A stretch of DNA of 64,000 bases. Source: Halorubrum depositum. GTDB taxonomy: Archaea > Halobacteriota > Halobacteria > Halobacteriales > Haloferacaceae. The stretch covers positions 62,001 to 126,000 of the forward strand of contig NZ_VCNM01000001.1 in NCBI RefSeq assembly GCF_007671725.1. Reading direction: 5' to 3'. The notes beneath the pieces were generated by a model. The model was not told the origin of the DNA. It did not search any database and saw only the letters and a program-made list of their open reading frames with translations. Positions 54,125 through 63,711 of the stretch are shown here, in pieces. Each line of letters starts with the position of its first letter. Position 1 is the stretch's first letter. Made by a program: the position numbers and the translations under genes.

Positions 54125-55558
54125 TCACCGCCGGCGGCTCGCCACCCGCTCTTCCGCCGTCTCCGCGCTGACGACCTCGTAGAGGGTCGCCCGGCCGCCG
54201 TCCTCTTTCGGTCGGAGCACGCGCCCGAGCCGTTGGGTGAACTCCCGTTCGCTCCCGGACCCAGACAGCACGACGGCGACGTTCGCGTCCGGGACGTCGA
54301 CGCCCTCGTCGAGGACGTTCGCGGCCACGACCCGGCCGTAGGTCCCGTCGCGGAACCGCTCCAATATCTCGCGGCGCTCCTTCGCGCCCGTCTCCGCGGT
54401 TATCGCGGGGAGGAGGAACCGCTCGGAGAGCCGGTAGACGAGGTCGGTGTGGGCGGTGAACACGATCACGCGGTCGCCGCGGTGGCGGTCGAGGACGGAT
54501 TCGAGGCGGTCGACCTTCCGATCCGCGTTCATCATGATCTCGCGGGCGTCCTGCTTCGCGAGGAGGGCCTCGCGGGCGGCCGGGTCGTTGCCGGAGCGCT
54601 TGACCAGTTCCTGATAGTCGCTCCCGCTGGTGAAGGTGATCCCCGCGTCGCGGACGTACTCGACGAAGGTGCCCTGCCTCTCGTCGTAGCGCTCGCGCTC
54701 TTCCGGCGTCAGCTCCACCTCGATCCGCCGGATGTCGTAGGGAGCGAGGTGGTCGCCCGCGAGGTCGTCGACGTCGAGCGCGTAGACGCGGTCGCCGATC
54801 AGCTCCGCGACCGCCTCGTGGGCGCCGTCGGGGCGCTCGAACGTCGCCGTCAGGCCGAGGCGCGCGGGCGCCGCGAGCAGGCGCGCGACGTCGCGGTACC
54901 CCTCGCCGCCGAGGTGGTGGACCTCGTCGAAGACGACGAATTCGAAGGCGTCGCCGACGCCGTCGGCCTTCAGGTACGCCGAGTCGTACGTCGACACCGT
55001 GATCGCCTCGCGGCGCTGCTCGCCGCCGCCGAACCGGCCGATCGGGACGTCGAACTCCCGCTCGAGCTCCCGCTGCCACTGGTCGAGCAGGTCGACCGTG
55101 GGGACGACGACGAGCGTCGGAACCCCCAGTTCGACCATCGCACGGATCGCGATCACGGTCTTGCCAGCGCCGGTCGGGAGTTCGAGCACGCCGCGGTCGC
55201 CCGCGTCGCGCCACGCGTCGAGGGCTTCGCGCTGGTACTCACGCAGGTCGTAGTCGGTCGCGAGCGCGTCCGGGAGCCCGGCCTCGCGCGCGGCGCGATC
55301 GCTCGCGTCCAGCACGCGGTCCTCGACGCTCACGCCGGCGACCTCCAGGGCCCGCCGGATCGCGGCGTAGCGGTACGCGGGGGCCCGCCCGGTCCCCGAG
55401 CGGGGGTCGACCTCGACGCCCGGGAGCGGCGGGAGCGAGTCGAGGCCGCCGCCGTCGACCGGCGCCCCGGTGCCGTCGACCGACCCCTCCGTCTCACCGG
55501 CCGACCTCCCGGCGTCGACCCGGATCGTCCCTCCCTCGTAGGTCAGCCGGACGTTCAT
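54125..55558 (-). CDS. rad25: XPB/Rad25-like DNA helicase
   Basis: A 477-residue superfamily 2 helicase. Q-like and motif I are DYDLREYQREALDAW and LELPTGAGKTVIAI, motif II is VFDEVHHLGG, motif III is LGLTATFERPDG and motif VI is QRLGRVLRPKEDGG. The RED-type and thumb regions of XPB are represented around residues 290-330. It unwinds DNA in repair. The N-terminal 80 residues are acidic and variable. It is convergent with udk. Confidence 0.92.
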   Translation of the reverse strand: MNVRLTYEGGTIRVDAGRSAGETEGSVDGTGAPVDGGGLDSLPPLPGVEVDPRSGTGRAPAYRYAAIRRALEVAGVSVEDRVLDASDRAAREAGLPDALATDYDLREYQREALDAWRDAGDRGVLELPTGAGKTVIAIRAMVELGVPTLVVVPTVDLLDQWQRELEREFDVPIGRFGGGEQRREAITVSTYDSAYLKADGVGDAFEFVVFDEVHHLGGEGYRDVARLLAAPARLGLTATFERPDGAHEAVAELIGDRVYALDVDDLAGDHLAPYDIRRIEVELTPEERERYDERQGTFVEYVRDAGITFTSGSDYQELVKRSGNDPAAREALLAKQDAREIMMNADRKVDRLESVLDRHRGDRVIVFTAHTDLVYRLSERFLLPAITAETGAKERREILERFRDGTYGRVVAANVLDEGVDVPDANVAVVLSGSGSEREFTQRLGRVLRPKEDGGRATLYEVVSAETAEERVASRRR

Positions 55559-55607
55559 CGCCGGACGTTGCCGACCGACTTACAAAGGGGCACCGCCTCC
55601 GTCCGCC

Positions 55608-56603
55608 ATGCGCGCGGACGAACTCGACCCCGAACTCGCCGCCGTCGTCGACGAGATCGAGGCCCTCGGGCTCCCCGAGTGGCACGCCCTCTCCGTCGAC
55701 GCCGCGAGGCGCGTCGAGGACGAGGTGTTCTCGGGAGAGCCGGAGCCCGCCGTCGCCGAGGTCCGGGACCTCGCGTTCGACGGCCCCCACGGCGAGGTGC
55801 CGGTGCGGATGTACCGGCCCGAGGCGGCGATCGACGCGGCGGGCTCCCGCGGCGGCCTCGGCGATGACGGCGACGATGGCGACGCCGCGGGCGCTCGCAC
55901 TCTCGTCCACTTCCACGGCGGGGGCTGGACGCTCGGCAGCCTCGACTCCATCGACGGCCCCTGCCGCGAGTTGGCGACACGAACCGACGCCGTCGTCGTC
56001 TCCGTCGACTACCGGCTCGCGCCCGAACACCCCTTCCCCGTCGCCGTCGACGAGGCGGCCGCGGCGGTGGAGTGGGTCGCGGACAACGCGGCCGCGTTCG
56101 GCGGCGACCCGGACCGACTGGGCGTCTCCGGCACCAGCGCGGGGGCGACGCTCGCGCTCGCGGCGTGTCTGTACGACCGAGATATGAGGGGCGACCCCGT
56201 CGAGGTCGCCGGACAGTTCCTCCTCTACCCGATCGCGGGCGACGACTTCGAGACGAAGTCGTACCGCGAGAACGCCGACGGCCCCCTGCTCACCCGCGCG
56301 GACATGCGGTGGTTCTACGACCGGTACCTCCGGAGCCCGGTCGATGCGCACAATCCGTTCGCGGTGCCGCTCCGCGCGGCGGACCTCGGCGGGCTCCCGC
56401 CCGCGACGGTCGTCACCGCCGGCTTCGACCCGCTCCGGGACGACGGCGTCGCGCTCGCGGAGCGGTTCGGCGAGGAGGGGACGCCCGTCGAGCACCGCCA
56501 CTACCCGGCGATGGCCCACGGGTTCTGCAGCCTCGCCGACCGCGTCGCCGTCGCGGAGGCGGCGCTGTCGGCGGTGGCGGGCGACGTGCGCGAGCGACTG
56601 TAG
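55608..56603 (+). CDS. Alpha/beta hydrolase (hormone-sensitive lipase family)
   Basis: A 331-residue protein. The oxyanion motif HFHGGGWTLGS lies near residue 103 and the nucleophile elbow GVSGTSAGATLAL near residue 180. The catalytic Asp is in AGFDPLRDDG and the His in MAHGFCSL near residue 305. An acidic insertion (residues 80-95) is typical of halophiles. It should hydrolyse short-chain esters. The starts of this gene and rad25 are 49 bp apart and divergent. Confidence 0.92.
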   Translation: MRADELDPELAAVVDEIEALGLPEWHALSVDAARRVEDEVFSGEPEPAVAEVRDLAFDGPHGEVPVRMYRPEAAIDAAGSRGGLGDDGDDGDAAGARTLVHFHGGGWTLGSLDSIDGPCRELATRTDAVVVSVDYRLAPEHPFPVAVDEAAAAVEWVADNAAAFGGDPDRLGVSGTSAGATLALAACLYDRDMRGDPVEVAGQFLLYPIAGDDFETKSYRENADGPLLTRADMRWFYDRYLRSPVDAHNPFAVPLRAADLGGLPPATVVTAGFDPLRDDGVALAERFGEEGTPVEHRHYPAMAHGFCSLADRVAVAEAALSAVAGDVRERL

Positions 56604-56703
56604 GGAGTCGGTCCCGAACGGCTGTAGGGCGTCGGTCCCGAACGGCGGACCCGTTGGGACACCGCGGCGACGACCCCAAGTGGCTCGCCGAGAGAGGTGA
56701 GGC

Positions 56704-57075
56704 ATGTCGCTCATCGGCTCCGCCGTCACGTTCGTCGTCGGACTGCTCGTCGGCGGACTGGCGATCTTCGTCGCCGCCGCGGTCGTCACGGGGACGCGCG
56801 ACTACGAGCACGCCGTGTTCACGGCGCTGTTCGGCGCGATCGTCTGGGCGCTCGCGGCGCTGTTCCTCTCGTGGCTCCCGCTGATCGGGGAGTTCATGCC
56901 GCTCGTCGCGTGGGTGTGGCTGATCCGGCGGCGCTACGGCGTCTCGTGGCTCCACGCGGGGGTCATCGGCTTCGTCGCCTGGGCCGCCGCCGTGCTCGTG
57001 CTCGCGCTGCTCCCGTTCGCCGGCGTCACCGACGCCGTGGGGATCCCCTTCGTTCGGTCGCTGAGCGCGGTCTGA
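56704..57075 (+). CDS. Hypothetical membrane protein
   Basis: A 123-residue protein (MSLIGSAVTFVVGLLVGG) with four hydrophobic helices: residues 3-28, 38-60, 62-80 and 88-110. The Trp-rich end of helix three (LVAWVWLIRRRYGVSW) is notable. No named family is recognised. Codon use supports it as real. Separate unit between the esterase and a UspA gene. Confidence 0.75.
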   Translation: MSLIGSAVTFVVGLLVGGLAIFVAAAVVTGTRDYEHAVFTALFGAIVWALAALFLSWLPLIGEFMPLVAWVWLIRRRYGVSWLHAGVIGFVAWAAAVLVLALLPFAGVTDAVGIPFVRSLSAV

Positions 57076-57102
57076 ACGCGGCCGCTCCTGCGGCCGTCGA
57101 CC

Positions 57103-57552
57103 TCACTCCGCGACGGTCGTCTTCACGATGCTGACCGGCGCGGTCGACCGGCGCGAGACGCGCTCGGTGACGGATCCGAGCATCCGCCGGTAGTCGCCGG
57201 AGCGCGTCTTCGACCCCATCACCGTCAGGTCGATGTCCTCCCGGTCGACATACCGGAGGATCTCCTCGTGGGGGACGCCGTACACCAGGTCGGTGACGAC
57301 GTCGACGCCGGCGTCGGCAGCGTGGGCCGCCACCGCGTCGAGCGCCTCGCGTCCGCGCTCCTCCAGCGTCTCCTCCGCTCCCTCCGCCCCGTCGACGAAC
57401 TCGTCGCCGGAGTAGGCGTTGATCACGTCGCTGTCGACGACGTACAGCACGTGGAGGGTCGCGCCGTATCGGTCCGCGGCGTCGACGGCGTGGTCGATCG
57501 CGCGGTCGACGCCCTCGCTGCCGTCGGTGGGGAGCAGGATGCGGTCGTACAT
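57103..57552 (-). CDS. Universal stress protein (UspA family)
   Basis: A 149-residue Usp domain (MYDRILLPTDGSEGVDRAIDHAVD). The ATP-binding motif region reads LTVMGSKTRSGDYRRMLGSVTERVSRRSTAPVSIV, keeping the G-x-x-G pattern only in part. Third Usp gene in the window. It is divergent from the YtcJ-like gene. Confidence 0.9.
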   Translation of the reverse strand: MYDRILLPTDGSEGVDRAIDHAVDAADRYGATLHVLYVVDSDVINAYSGDEFVDGAEGAEETLEERGREALDAVAAHAADAGVDVVTDLVYGVPHEEILRYVDREDIDLTVMGSKTRSGDYRRMLGSVTERVSRRSTAPVSIVKTTVAE

Positions 57553-57633
57553 ACCCGGCGATTCGCGGCGTCACCGAATAAATTGGTCGCCGTTTCCCGA
57601 ACGGTTAACACGCTGCCAGCCCCGGAGTCGGCC

Positions 57634-59259
57634 ATGACAGCCGCCGCGGATCGACTGTTCGTGAACGGGGAGGTCCACACGCTCGCGGCGCCCGACGAGA
57701 CACGCGAGGCGGTCGCGGTCCGGGACGGGAAGATCGTCAGGCTCGGCTCCACCCGGGAGGTCGAGTTCCTCGAAGGCGTCGACACCGACGTCGTCGACCT
57801 CGGCGGGCGGGTCCTCCTCCCCGGCTTCGTCGACGCGCACACCCACCTGACGACGGTCGGCCGCTACCTCGTGCACGCGGACCTCTCGGCGGCCGACTCC
57901 CCGAACGAGGCGGTCGACCTGCTGGCGGAGCGGGCGGAGGAGGTGGCGCACGCGGAACGCGCGGCCGGGGCGGGAGACGCGGAACGCGCTGGCGAGGTCG
58001 CCGATGAGGACGGCGCCGGCGACGAGTGGGTCCTCGGCTACGGCTACGACGAGTCGACGTGGGCGGAGGACCGCTACCTGACGCGGGCGGACCTCGACCA
58101 CGTCTCGACGGAGCGGCCCGTCGCCGCCTTCCGCGAGGACATGCACGTCGCCGCGGTCAACGGGGTCGCCCTCGACCGGTTCGCCGACGCGATCGACGCG
58201 GGCCCGGACGAGACGGTGCCGACCGACGCGGACGGCGAGCCGACCGGCGTCCTCCTGGAGAGCGCGATCGACCCGATCTACGAGGCGGTCGAGCCCGGCC
58301 CGGCCGAGACCCGAGAGATCGTCGCGGCCGCGCTCGACGACTGCGCCGCGAAGGGGATCACCGGGTTCCACGACATGGTGCGCAACTCCCACGCGCCGCG
58401 GGCCTACCGCGAGCTCGACGCGGCCGGCGAGCTGACCGCCCGGGTCCGGATCAACTACTGGAGCGACCACCTCGACGCGCTCCGCGAGGTCGGTCTCGGG
58501 ACGAACGACGGGAGCGGGACGGTCGAAACGGGCGCGATCAAGTCGTACACGGACGGGAGCTTCGGCGGCCGGACCGCGCGGCTCTCCGAGCCGTACGCGG
58601 ACGCCCCCGACGAGACCGGCCAGTGGGTCGTCGACCCCGAGGAGCTGGCGGCGACGGTCGCGGAGGCGACCGCGGCCGGCTACCAGTTCACCGCCCACGC
58701 CATCGGCGACGAGGCGGTCGACGCCGTCCTCGACGCGTACGAGGGGGCCTCCGAGACCGATCCGGGCGAGGCGCGACACCGGGTCGAGCACGTCGAGCTC
58801 GCCGACGACGCCGCCATCGAGCGGCTCGCCGATTCGGGCGTCGTCGCCAGCGTCCAGCCGAACTTCCTCAAGTGGGCGGGCGAGGGCGGGCTCTACGAGT
58901 CCCGACTCGGACCGGAGCGGACCGCCGAAACGAACCGTTACCGCGACATGCTCGACGCGGGCGTGCGCCTCGCGTTCGGCTCCGACGGGATGCCGATGGA
59001 CCCCCTCCTCGGCGTCCACCACGCGGTCAACGCCCCCGCGGAGGCCCAGCGGCTGACGGTGACCGAGGCGCTGCGCGCGTACACCCGCGGGGGGGCGTAC
59101 GCCGGCTTCGACGAGGACCGGCTCGGCACGGTCGCGGTCGGCAAGCGCGCCGACCTCGTCGCGCTCGACGCGTCGCCGTGGGAGAACCCGGACGCGATCC
59201 GCGACGTCGACGTCGCGATGACGGTCGTCGACGGCGAGGTCGTGTACGACGGGCGCTGA
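57634..59259 (+). CDS. YtcJ-like amidohydrolase
   Basis: A 541-residue protein from the ATG at 57634 (MTAAADRLFVNGEVHTLAAP). Metal-site motifs are GFVDAHTHLTTVGRYL (His-x-His), IKSYTDGSFGGRTARL (carboxylated-Lys region), FTAHAIGDEAVDA (His), HRVEHVELADD (His) and LAFGSDGMPMDPL (Asp). It belongs to the YtcJ-like metal-dependent hydrolases. The substrate is unknown. An acidic insertion occupies residues 95-130. Confidence 0.9.
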   Translation: MTAAADRLFVNGEVHTLAAPDETREAVAVRDGKIVRLGSTREVEFLEGVDTDVVDLGGRVLLPGFVDAHTHLTTVGRYLVHADLSAADSPNEAVDLLAERAEEVAHAERAAGAGDAERAGEVADEDGAGDEWVLGYGYDESTWAEDRYLTRADLDHVSTERPVAAFREDMHVAAVNGVALDRFADAIDAGPDETVPTDADGEPTGVLLESAIDPIYEAVEPGPAETREIVAAALDDCAAKGITGFHDMVRNSHAPRAYRELDAAGELTARVRINYWSDHLDALREVGLGTNDGSGTVETGAIKSYTDGSFGGRTARLSEPYADAPDETGQWVVDPEELAATVAEATAAGYQFTAHAIGDEAVDAVLDAYEGASETDPGEARHRVEHVELADDAAIERLADSGVVASVQPNFLKWAGEGGLYESRLGPERTAETNRYRDMLDAGVRLAFGSDGMPMDPLLGVHHAVNAPAEAQRLTVTEALRAYTRGGAYAGFDEDRLGTVAVGKRADLVALDASPWENPDAIRDVDVAMTVVDGEVVYDGR

Positions 59260-59385
59260 GTCGGTCGCGTCGTCGCGACTGCGACGCGACGGCCACCGCC
59301 GGCGCGCGACGACCCCCCTCTCGGGGACGCCGCAAGCGCTGCCAGAAAACAGTAGTTATTAATCATGTAGTTCGTATATCCGGAC

Positions 59386-59637
59386 ATGGCAGAGATAGCC
59401 ATCGAGTACGCGGCCGGGAGTCGCCTCCAGCCGGAGGCGGAGACGGCCCGACGCCTGATCGACGCCTACCTCGGAGACCGGTCCGACGTCGACGGGGTAA
59501 CCCTCTCGCCCTCCGCCGACTCCGTGTTCTGCGTCAGCGTCGAGGGCGACCGCATCTGGTGTACGGACCCGCGCGAGTGGATCGACGCGATGGAGGCCGT
59601 CAGCGCGGCGCGGCGGCGGCTCTCGGAGCTGTCGTAA
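59386..59637 (+). CDS. Small protein resembling Rdx/SelT-type domain without CxxC
   Basis: An 83-residue protein (MAEIAIEYAAGSRLQPEAET). The order beta-strand, AAGSRL at the position where CxxC would be, helix AETARRLIDAYLGD, strands GVTLSPSADSVFCVSVEG and DRIWCTDPREW, then a helix, resembles Rdx-family proteins. The redox cysteine pair is absent. The family link is my inference. A TATA-like TATTAAT lies about 30 bases upstream near 59356. Confidence 0.65.
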   Translation: MAEIAIEYAAGSRLQPEAETARRLIDAYLGDRSDVDGVTLSPSADSVFCVSVEGDRIWCTDPREWIDAMEAVSAARRRLSELS

Positions 59638-59659
59638 GCGGTCGCGCTCGAAGAGAGAC

Positions 59660-60508
59660 TCAGTCGTCGCGCACCGCCGCGTGAGTCCGCACGAACTCCC
59701 GGAGGAGCTTGCCGGCGACCGCCGCGGCCTGCCCGTCGTCGCGGTCGTTCACCTCGACGACGTCGAAGCCGTCGGCGCGGGGCGCGACCGCCCGCACGAG
59801 GTCGCGGGCCTCGCGCGGGGCGAGCCCGAACGGCTCCATCGTCCCCGTCCCCGGCGCGAAGCCGGGGTCGAGCCCGTCGACGTCGACCGAGCAGTAGACG
59901 GACTCGCCGGCGAAGGGGTCGTCGCTGTCGGCGGCGTCTCCGGAGAGCCCGTCCAGCCACTCGCGCGCCTCCTCCGGCGGCACGACCTCGACGTCGGCCT
60001 CGGCGGCGCGGTCCCACTCCGCCTCGGAGCCGGTGCGCGCGCCGACGATCACGGCCCGGTCGACGCCGAGGTCATCGAGACATCGGCGCGTCACGCAGGC
60101 GTGGCTCCACGGGTTGCCGTCGTACGCGTCCCGGAGGTCGAGGTGCGCGTCGCAGACGACGAGCACGTCGGGGTCGACCGCCTCGACGCCGGCGTAGGTG
60201 ACGGTGTGCTCGCCGCCGACGAGGAGGGGAACGGCGTCGTCGAGGGCGACGCTCCGGAGCTCGGCGGCGAGGTGATCGAGGTACGCCTCGACGTCGTCCC
60301 ACGGGCGGACGTCGCCGGCGTCGTGGACGCCGAGCGCGGAGAAGCGGCTGTCCGTCCTGCGGTCGTAGTCGTCGTACGTCTCGGCGAATCGCCGGATCCG
60401 GTCCGGTCCGAACCGGGTGCCCGGCTGAAAAGTGGTCGTGGCGTCGAGGGGAGCGCCGACGACCACGTAGGAAGCAGCCTCGCGGTCGGTCGTCGCTCCG
60501 GGGAACAT
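59660..60508 (-). CDS. speB: Agmatinase/ureohydrolase
   Basis: A 282-residue member of the arginase/agmatinase family. Manganese ligands are in LVGGEHTVTYAG (His), VVCDAHLDLRDAYDG (Asp-x-His-x-Asp) and YCSVDVDGLDPGFAPGTG (Asp-x-Asp). EVNDRDDGQAAAVAGKLL follows the family pattern near the C-terminus. It would make putrescine from agmatine. The aIF-5A gene lies seven bases upstream on the same strand, a link kept in many archaea and fitting the polyamine-derived hypusine modification of aIF-5A. Confidence 0.92.
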   Translation of the reverse strand: MFPGATTDREAASYVVVGAPLDATTTFQPGTRFGPDRIRRFAETYDDYDRRTDSRFSALGVHDAGDVRPWDDVEAYLDHLAAELRSVALDDAVPLLVGGEHTVTYAGVEAVDPDVLVVCDAHLDLRDAYDGNPWSHACVTRRCLDDLGVDRAVIVGARTGSEAEWDRAAEADVEVVPPEEAREWLDGLSGDAADSDDPFAGESVYCSVDVDGLDPGFAPGTGTMEPFGLAPREARDLVRAVAPRADGFDVVEVNDRDDGQAAAVAGKLLREFVRTHAAVRDD

Positions 60509-60515
60509 GCCTCGA

Positions 60516-60893
60516 CTACCCGACGACCTTGCGCTGGCCCTCGTACTCGAGGTACTCGATGTTGTCGTCCGAGGAGAAGTCCTCGCCCTCGGGGATGCGC
60601 ATCGTGAACGTCTCGTAGGTGTCGAGGTCCATGACCTGCGCGTCGTTTCCGGAGACGGAGACGACCTGGCCCTGCTTCCGCTGGATGATCGGGACCCAGA
60701 CCTTCGCGTCGACCGGCTGGGAGAGCGAGCGCTTCTTCTCGTCGAAGACGCCCTTGCCCTCGACGCGCGCCTTGGCGCTCCCGTGTTTGCCGGGCTTGGC
60801 TGTGCTGTAGTGGTTGATCTTGCAGGGCGAACTGTCCATCATCACGTAGCTGCCCTCCTGGAGTTCGCGAACCTGCTTCTGCTCTCGCGGCAT
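60516..60893 (-). CDS. eif5A: Translation factor aIF-5A
   Basis: A 125-residue protein from the ATG at 60893 ([20 protein letters not shown]). The hypusine loop is [18 protein letters not shown], with the modified Lys in PGKHG. It helps ribosomes across difficult peptide sequences. The C-terminal OB domain includes [19 protein letters not shown]. It is co-transcribed with speB. The long upstream frame (to 61721) is a shadow of the neighbouring genes. Confidence 0.95.
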   Translation of the reverse strand: MPREQKQVRELQEGSYVMMDSSPCKINHYSTAKPGKHGSAKARVEGKGVFDEKKRSLSQPVDAKVWVPIIQRKQGQVVSVSGNDAQVMDLDTYETFTMRIPEGEDFSSDDNIEYLEYEGQRKVVG

Positions 60894-61008
60894 GCGCGCT
60901 ACTTTTTCCGGCGCGGGTATAAACGGTTTGGAACGGCGTCGACGCCGGCGTTCGGCGCCGGGTCGCCGCCGACGCTCGGGGGACGGAGCGCCTCGGGGGC
61001 GGCCCGCG

Positions 61009-61293
61009 TCAGGGATCCATCTCGTCGACGTACTCCTCGGGCTCGTCCTCGTCGTCCGCGTTCCCGTCCGGCGGGACGAACCGCCCGGTGATGAGGTAGC
61101 TGGCGACGAACAGCCCGATGAAGCCGACCCCGACCGCCGCGGTCGTCCGCACGACGAACGGGAAGTCGATCCACCAGAGCGCGCGGTCGGCGATCGCCAT
61201 GGCGACGAAGGCGACGAACAGCGCCTTCTGCTCGTCGGTCGGGTCGCGGACGAAGCCGACGACGTCCTCTTTGAGCTCGCTGAAAAAGCCCAT
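61009..61293 (-). CDS. Small membrane protein, hypothetical
   Basis: A 94-residue protein ([26 protein letters not shown]). Two membrane helices: [16 protein letters not shown] and [18 protein letters not shown], residues 28-45 and 53-72. An acidic C-terminus follows. Its ATG comes one base after the stop of the upstream aminotransferase gene, so it is co-translated; a GTG at 61302 inside that gene is possible. No named family. Confidence 0.8.
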   Translation of the reverse strand: MGFFSELKEDVVGFVRDPTDEQKALFVAFVAMAIADRALWWIDFPFVVRTTAAVGVGFIGLFVASYLITGRFVPPDGNADDEDEPEEYVDEMDP

Positions 61294-61294
61294 C

Positions 61295-62470
61295 TCAGGC
61301 ACCCCCCTCCGCGTCGTCGCCTTCGCTCGTGGCCTCTCCGGCGCCCTCGATCACGCGGCTCACGCGCTCTAGCCCCTCCTCCAGTTCCTCGGTCGGCAGG
61401 CCGAACCCGATCCGGAAGCGGTCCGGGAAGCCGAACAGGTCGCCGGGGGCGAGCACGACGCTCTCCGTCTCGACGACGGTCCGGCAGAACGACTCGGCGT
61501 CGTCGAAGCGGTCGGGAACGGTGACGAACCCGTTGACGCCCACGGGATCGTACCAGTCGAGGTCGTGGCGGTCCAGCCAATCGGCGACGATCGCGCGGTT
61601 CGTCGCCGCCAGCTCGCGGTTCTCCTCTAAGATCCGCGGCTCGCGCCGGCCGAGCGCCTGCCTCGCGACGTGCTGGCCGAACAGCGACGGCGAGATGGTG
61701 GTGTAATCCTTCCACCGCCACGCGCGCTCGACGACCGCCTCAGGACCGGCGATCCAGCCGAACCGGAGCCCGGCGAGCCCGTACGCCTTCGTGAGGCTCG
61801 TCGTCGAGATCCCGTGCGAGCCGAAGCTCGCGACCGGGGGGTGCGGCTCGTCCGCGAGCAGCCGGTACACCTCGTCGCAGAGCAGGTACGCGTCGCGCTC
61901 GACGGCGACGTCGTACACCGCCCGCATCGCCGCCTCGTCGTGGTACCGGCCGGTGGGGTTGTTCGGATTGTTCACGACGATCGCGGCGGTGTCGTCGCGG
62001 GCCGCGTCGGCGACCGCGTCCGGGTCGAGCTCCCACTCCGGCGGCTCCAGCTCGACGCGGGTCACGTCGCCGAACGCGTCGGGAACGGCGTGGAGCGCCT
62101 GGTACGTGGGTGTGACAACGACCGCGTGGGTGCCGGAGCCGATCGCGTCGGCGTCGTCCGCCCAGTCGTCGCTCGATCCCTCGCCGCCCACGCCGGCCTC
62201 GTCGCCGAGCAGCGAGAGGAACGCGAGGAAGTTCGCCTCCTGCGTCCCGCAGGTGAACAGCACCTCGTCGGCGCTTCGGCCGTAGCGGTCGCCGACCGAC
62301 GCGCGGAACTCGGGGTCACCGTTCGTCGGGATGACGTAGTCGAGCCGACCGGGGTCCAGATCGAACCGGCTCGCGTCGAGCGAGCGGATCCCGCTCTCGG
62401 CCAACATGATGTCGGCCTCGTGCTCGTACTCCGCGAACCAGCGTTCGAGGCCGAACGGGTCGATGCGCAT
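61295..62470 (-). CDS. PLP-dependent class I/II aminotransferase
   Basis: A 391-residue enzyme. The PLP lysine is in [17 protein letters not shown] near residue 228. [13 protein letters not shown] and [10 protein letters not shown] hold the Asn and Asp that contact PLP, and [11 protein letters not shown] holds the substrate Arg. The acidic loop near residue 85 ([14 protein letters not shown]) is haloarchaeal. The subgroup resembles aspartate/aromatic aminotransferases; the exact amino acid is not clear. Confidence 0.9.
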   Translation of the reverse strand: MRIDPFGLERWFAEYEHEADIMLAESGIRSLDASRFDLDPGRLDYVIPTNGDPEFRASVGDRYGRSADEVLFTCGTQEANFLAFLSLLGDEAGVGGEGSSDDWADDADAIGSGTHAVVVTPTYQALHAVPDAFGDVTRVELEPPEWELDPDAVADAARDDTAAIVVNNPNNPTGRYHDEAAMRAVYDVAVERDAYLLCDEVYRLLADEPHPPVASFGSHGISTTSLTKAYGLAGLRFGWIAGPEAVVERAWRWKDYTTISPSLFGQHVARQALGRREPRILEENRELAATNRAIVADWLDRHDLDWYDPVGVNGFVTVPDRFDDAESFCRTVVETESVVLAPGDLFGFPDRFRIGFGLPTEELEEGLERVSRVIEGAGEATSEGDDAEGGA

Positions 62471-62609
62471 ACCGGACGTGGGAGTGGCGCGAGGTTAGGT
62501 GCTACGGTCCCTGACGGCGACGCGGGTCCCGGACCGCTCAGGCGGGGACAGCTCGGACGGCCAGTTCGGCCGTCGGAACGACTTTCATCCGCCGTCGAGA
62601 CGTGACGGC

Positions 62610-63629
62610 ATGATACTCTCTCGCTCCCGGGTCCTCGGCGCGCTGCTCGTCGCGACGGCCGCGATAGCGGCGTTCGTGTTGGCCGAGGTGCTCCGAACCG
62701 TCGTCTTCGCGGTCACCTTCGCGTACGTCCTCTATCCGCTTCGGCAGCGGCTCGTCGGCCGCGGACTGTCGCGGCGAGTCGCCAGCGCCGCGTCCACCGT
62801 CGTCTCCTTCCTCGCCGCCGCGCTCCTCGTGATTCCGCTGTTGTACGTCCTCTACCGGCAGCGGTCGCGGCTGATCGACCTCCTCGGACAGATCCCCGAC
62901 GTCCTCGTCGTGGAAGCGCTCGGCCTCCGGTTCCCGATCGAGGTGGCGCCGGTGGTGTCGGCCGTCCGGATCGCCCTCCGGGACCTCGCGCTCGCGCTCA
63001 CCGCCGCGGCGCCGCGGATCGCGCTCGAGCTCATCGTGTTCACGATCCTCGTGTACGGGCTCCTCCTCCGGCCGGACGCGGTCGGCACCGCCGTCTTCAA
63101 GGTCGTTCCCCCGGAGTACCGCGACATCCCGACGCGACTGCACGATCGAACGCGCACGACCCTGTACTCCATCTACATCCTCCAGGCGGCCACGGCCGCC
63201 GCGACCTTCGTGCTCGCGTTCGCCCTGTTTTCGATCCTCGGATACGAGTCACCGGCCCTGTTGGCCGTCATCGCGGGCGTCCTCCAGTTCGTCCCCGTCG
63301 TCGGACCCAGCGTGCTCGTCGTCACGCTCGGCGCGGGCGACCTCCTGCTCGGCGAGACGACGCGGGCGGTCCTCGTGGTCGTCTTCGGCCTCGGCGTCGT
63401 CTCCTTCGTCCCGGACGCGGTGATCCGGACGCAGCTCGCCGACTGGACGGGGAAGATATCCCCCGGCCTCTACCTCGTCGGCTTCGTCGGGGGCATCCTC
63501 ACCGTCGGGGCGGTCGGGATCATCGTCGGGCCGCTCGTCGTGTCGCTCCTGCTGGAGATCATCGAGCTGCTCTCCGAACACGAGGGGACGTCGATCCCTG
63601 CCGAGCCGGCGATCGACTCGACGGAGTGA
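62610..63629 (+). CDS. AI-2E family permease
   Basis: A 339-residue membrane protein from the ATG at 62610 (MILSRSRVLGALLVATAAI). About seven or eight helices with the family's C-terminal signature: GVLQFVPVVGPSVLVVTLGAGD and PGLYLVGFVGGILTVGAVGIIVGPLVVSLLLEI. The family includes the AI-2 exporter TqsA and sodium-proton antiporters; the substrate in archaea is not known. The acidic C-terminal tail is short. Confidence 0.9.
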   Translation: MILSRSRVLGALLVATAAIAAFVLAEVLRTVVFAVTFAYVLYPLRQRLVGRGLSRRVASAASTVVSFLAAALLVIPLLYVLYRQRSRLIDLLGQIPDVLVVEALGLRFPIEVAPVVSAVRIALRDLALALTAAAPRIALELIVFTILVYGLLLRPDAVGTAVFKVVPPEYRDIPTRLHDRTRTTLYSIYILQAATAAATFVLAFALFSILGYESPALLAVIAGVLQFVPVVGPSVLVVTLGAGDLLLGETTRAVLVVVFGLGVVSFVPDAVIRTQLADWTGKISPGLYLVGFVGGILTVGAVGIIVGPLVVSLLLEIIELLSEHEGTSIPAEPAIDSTE

Positions 63630-63711
63630 CCGGAGACGGGGACGACCGGACCGGTCGGCGGCCGATTCACCGGCACGGCTTTCCCGCTCCCGACCCTCCC
63701 TCGGACAACCG

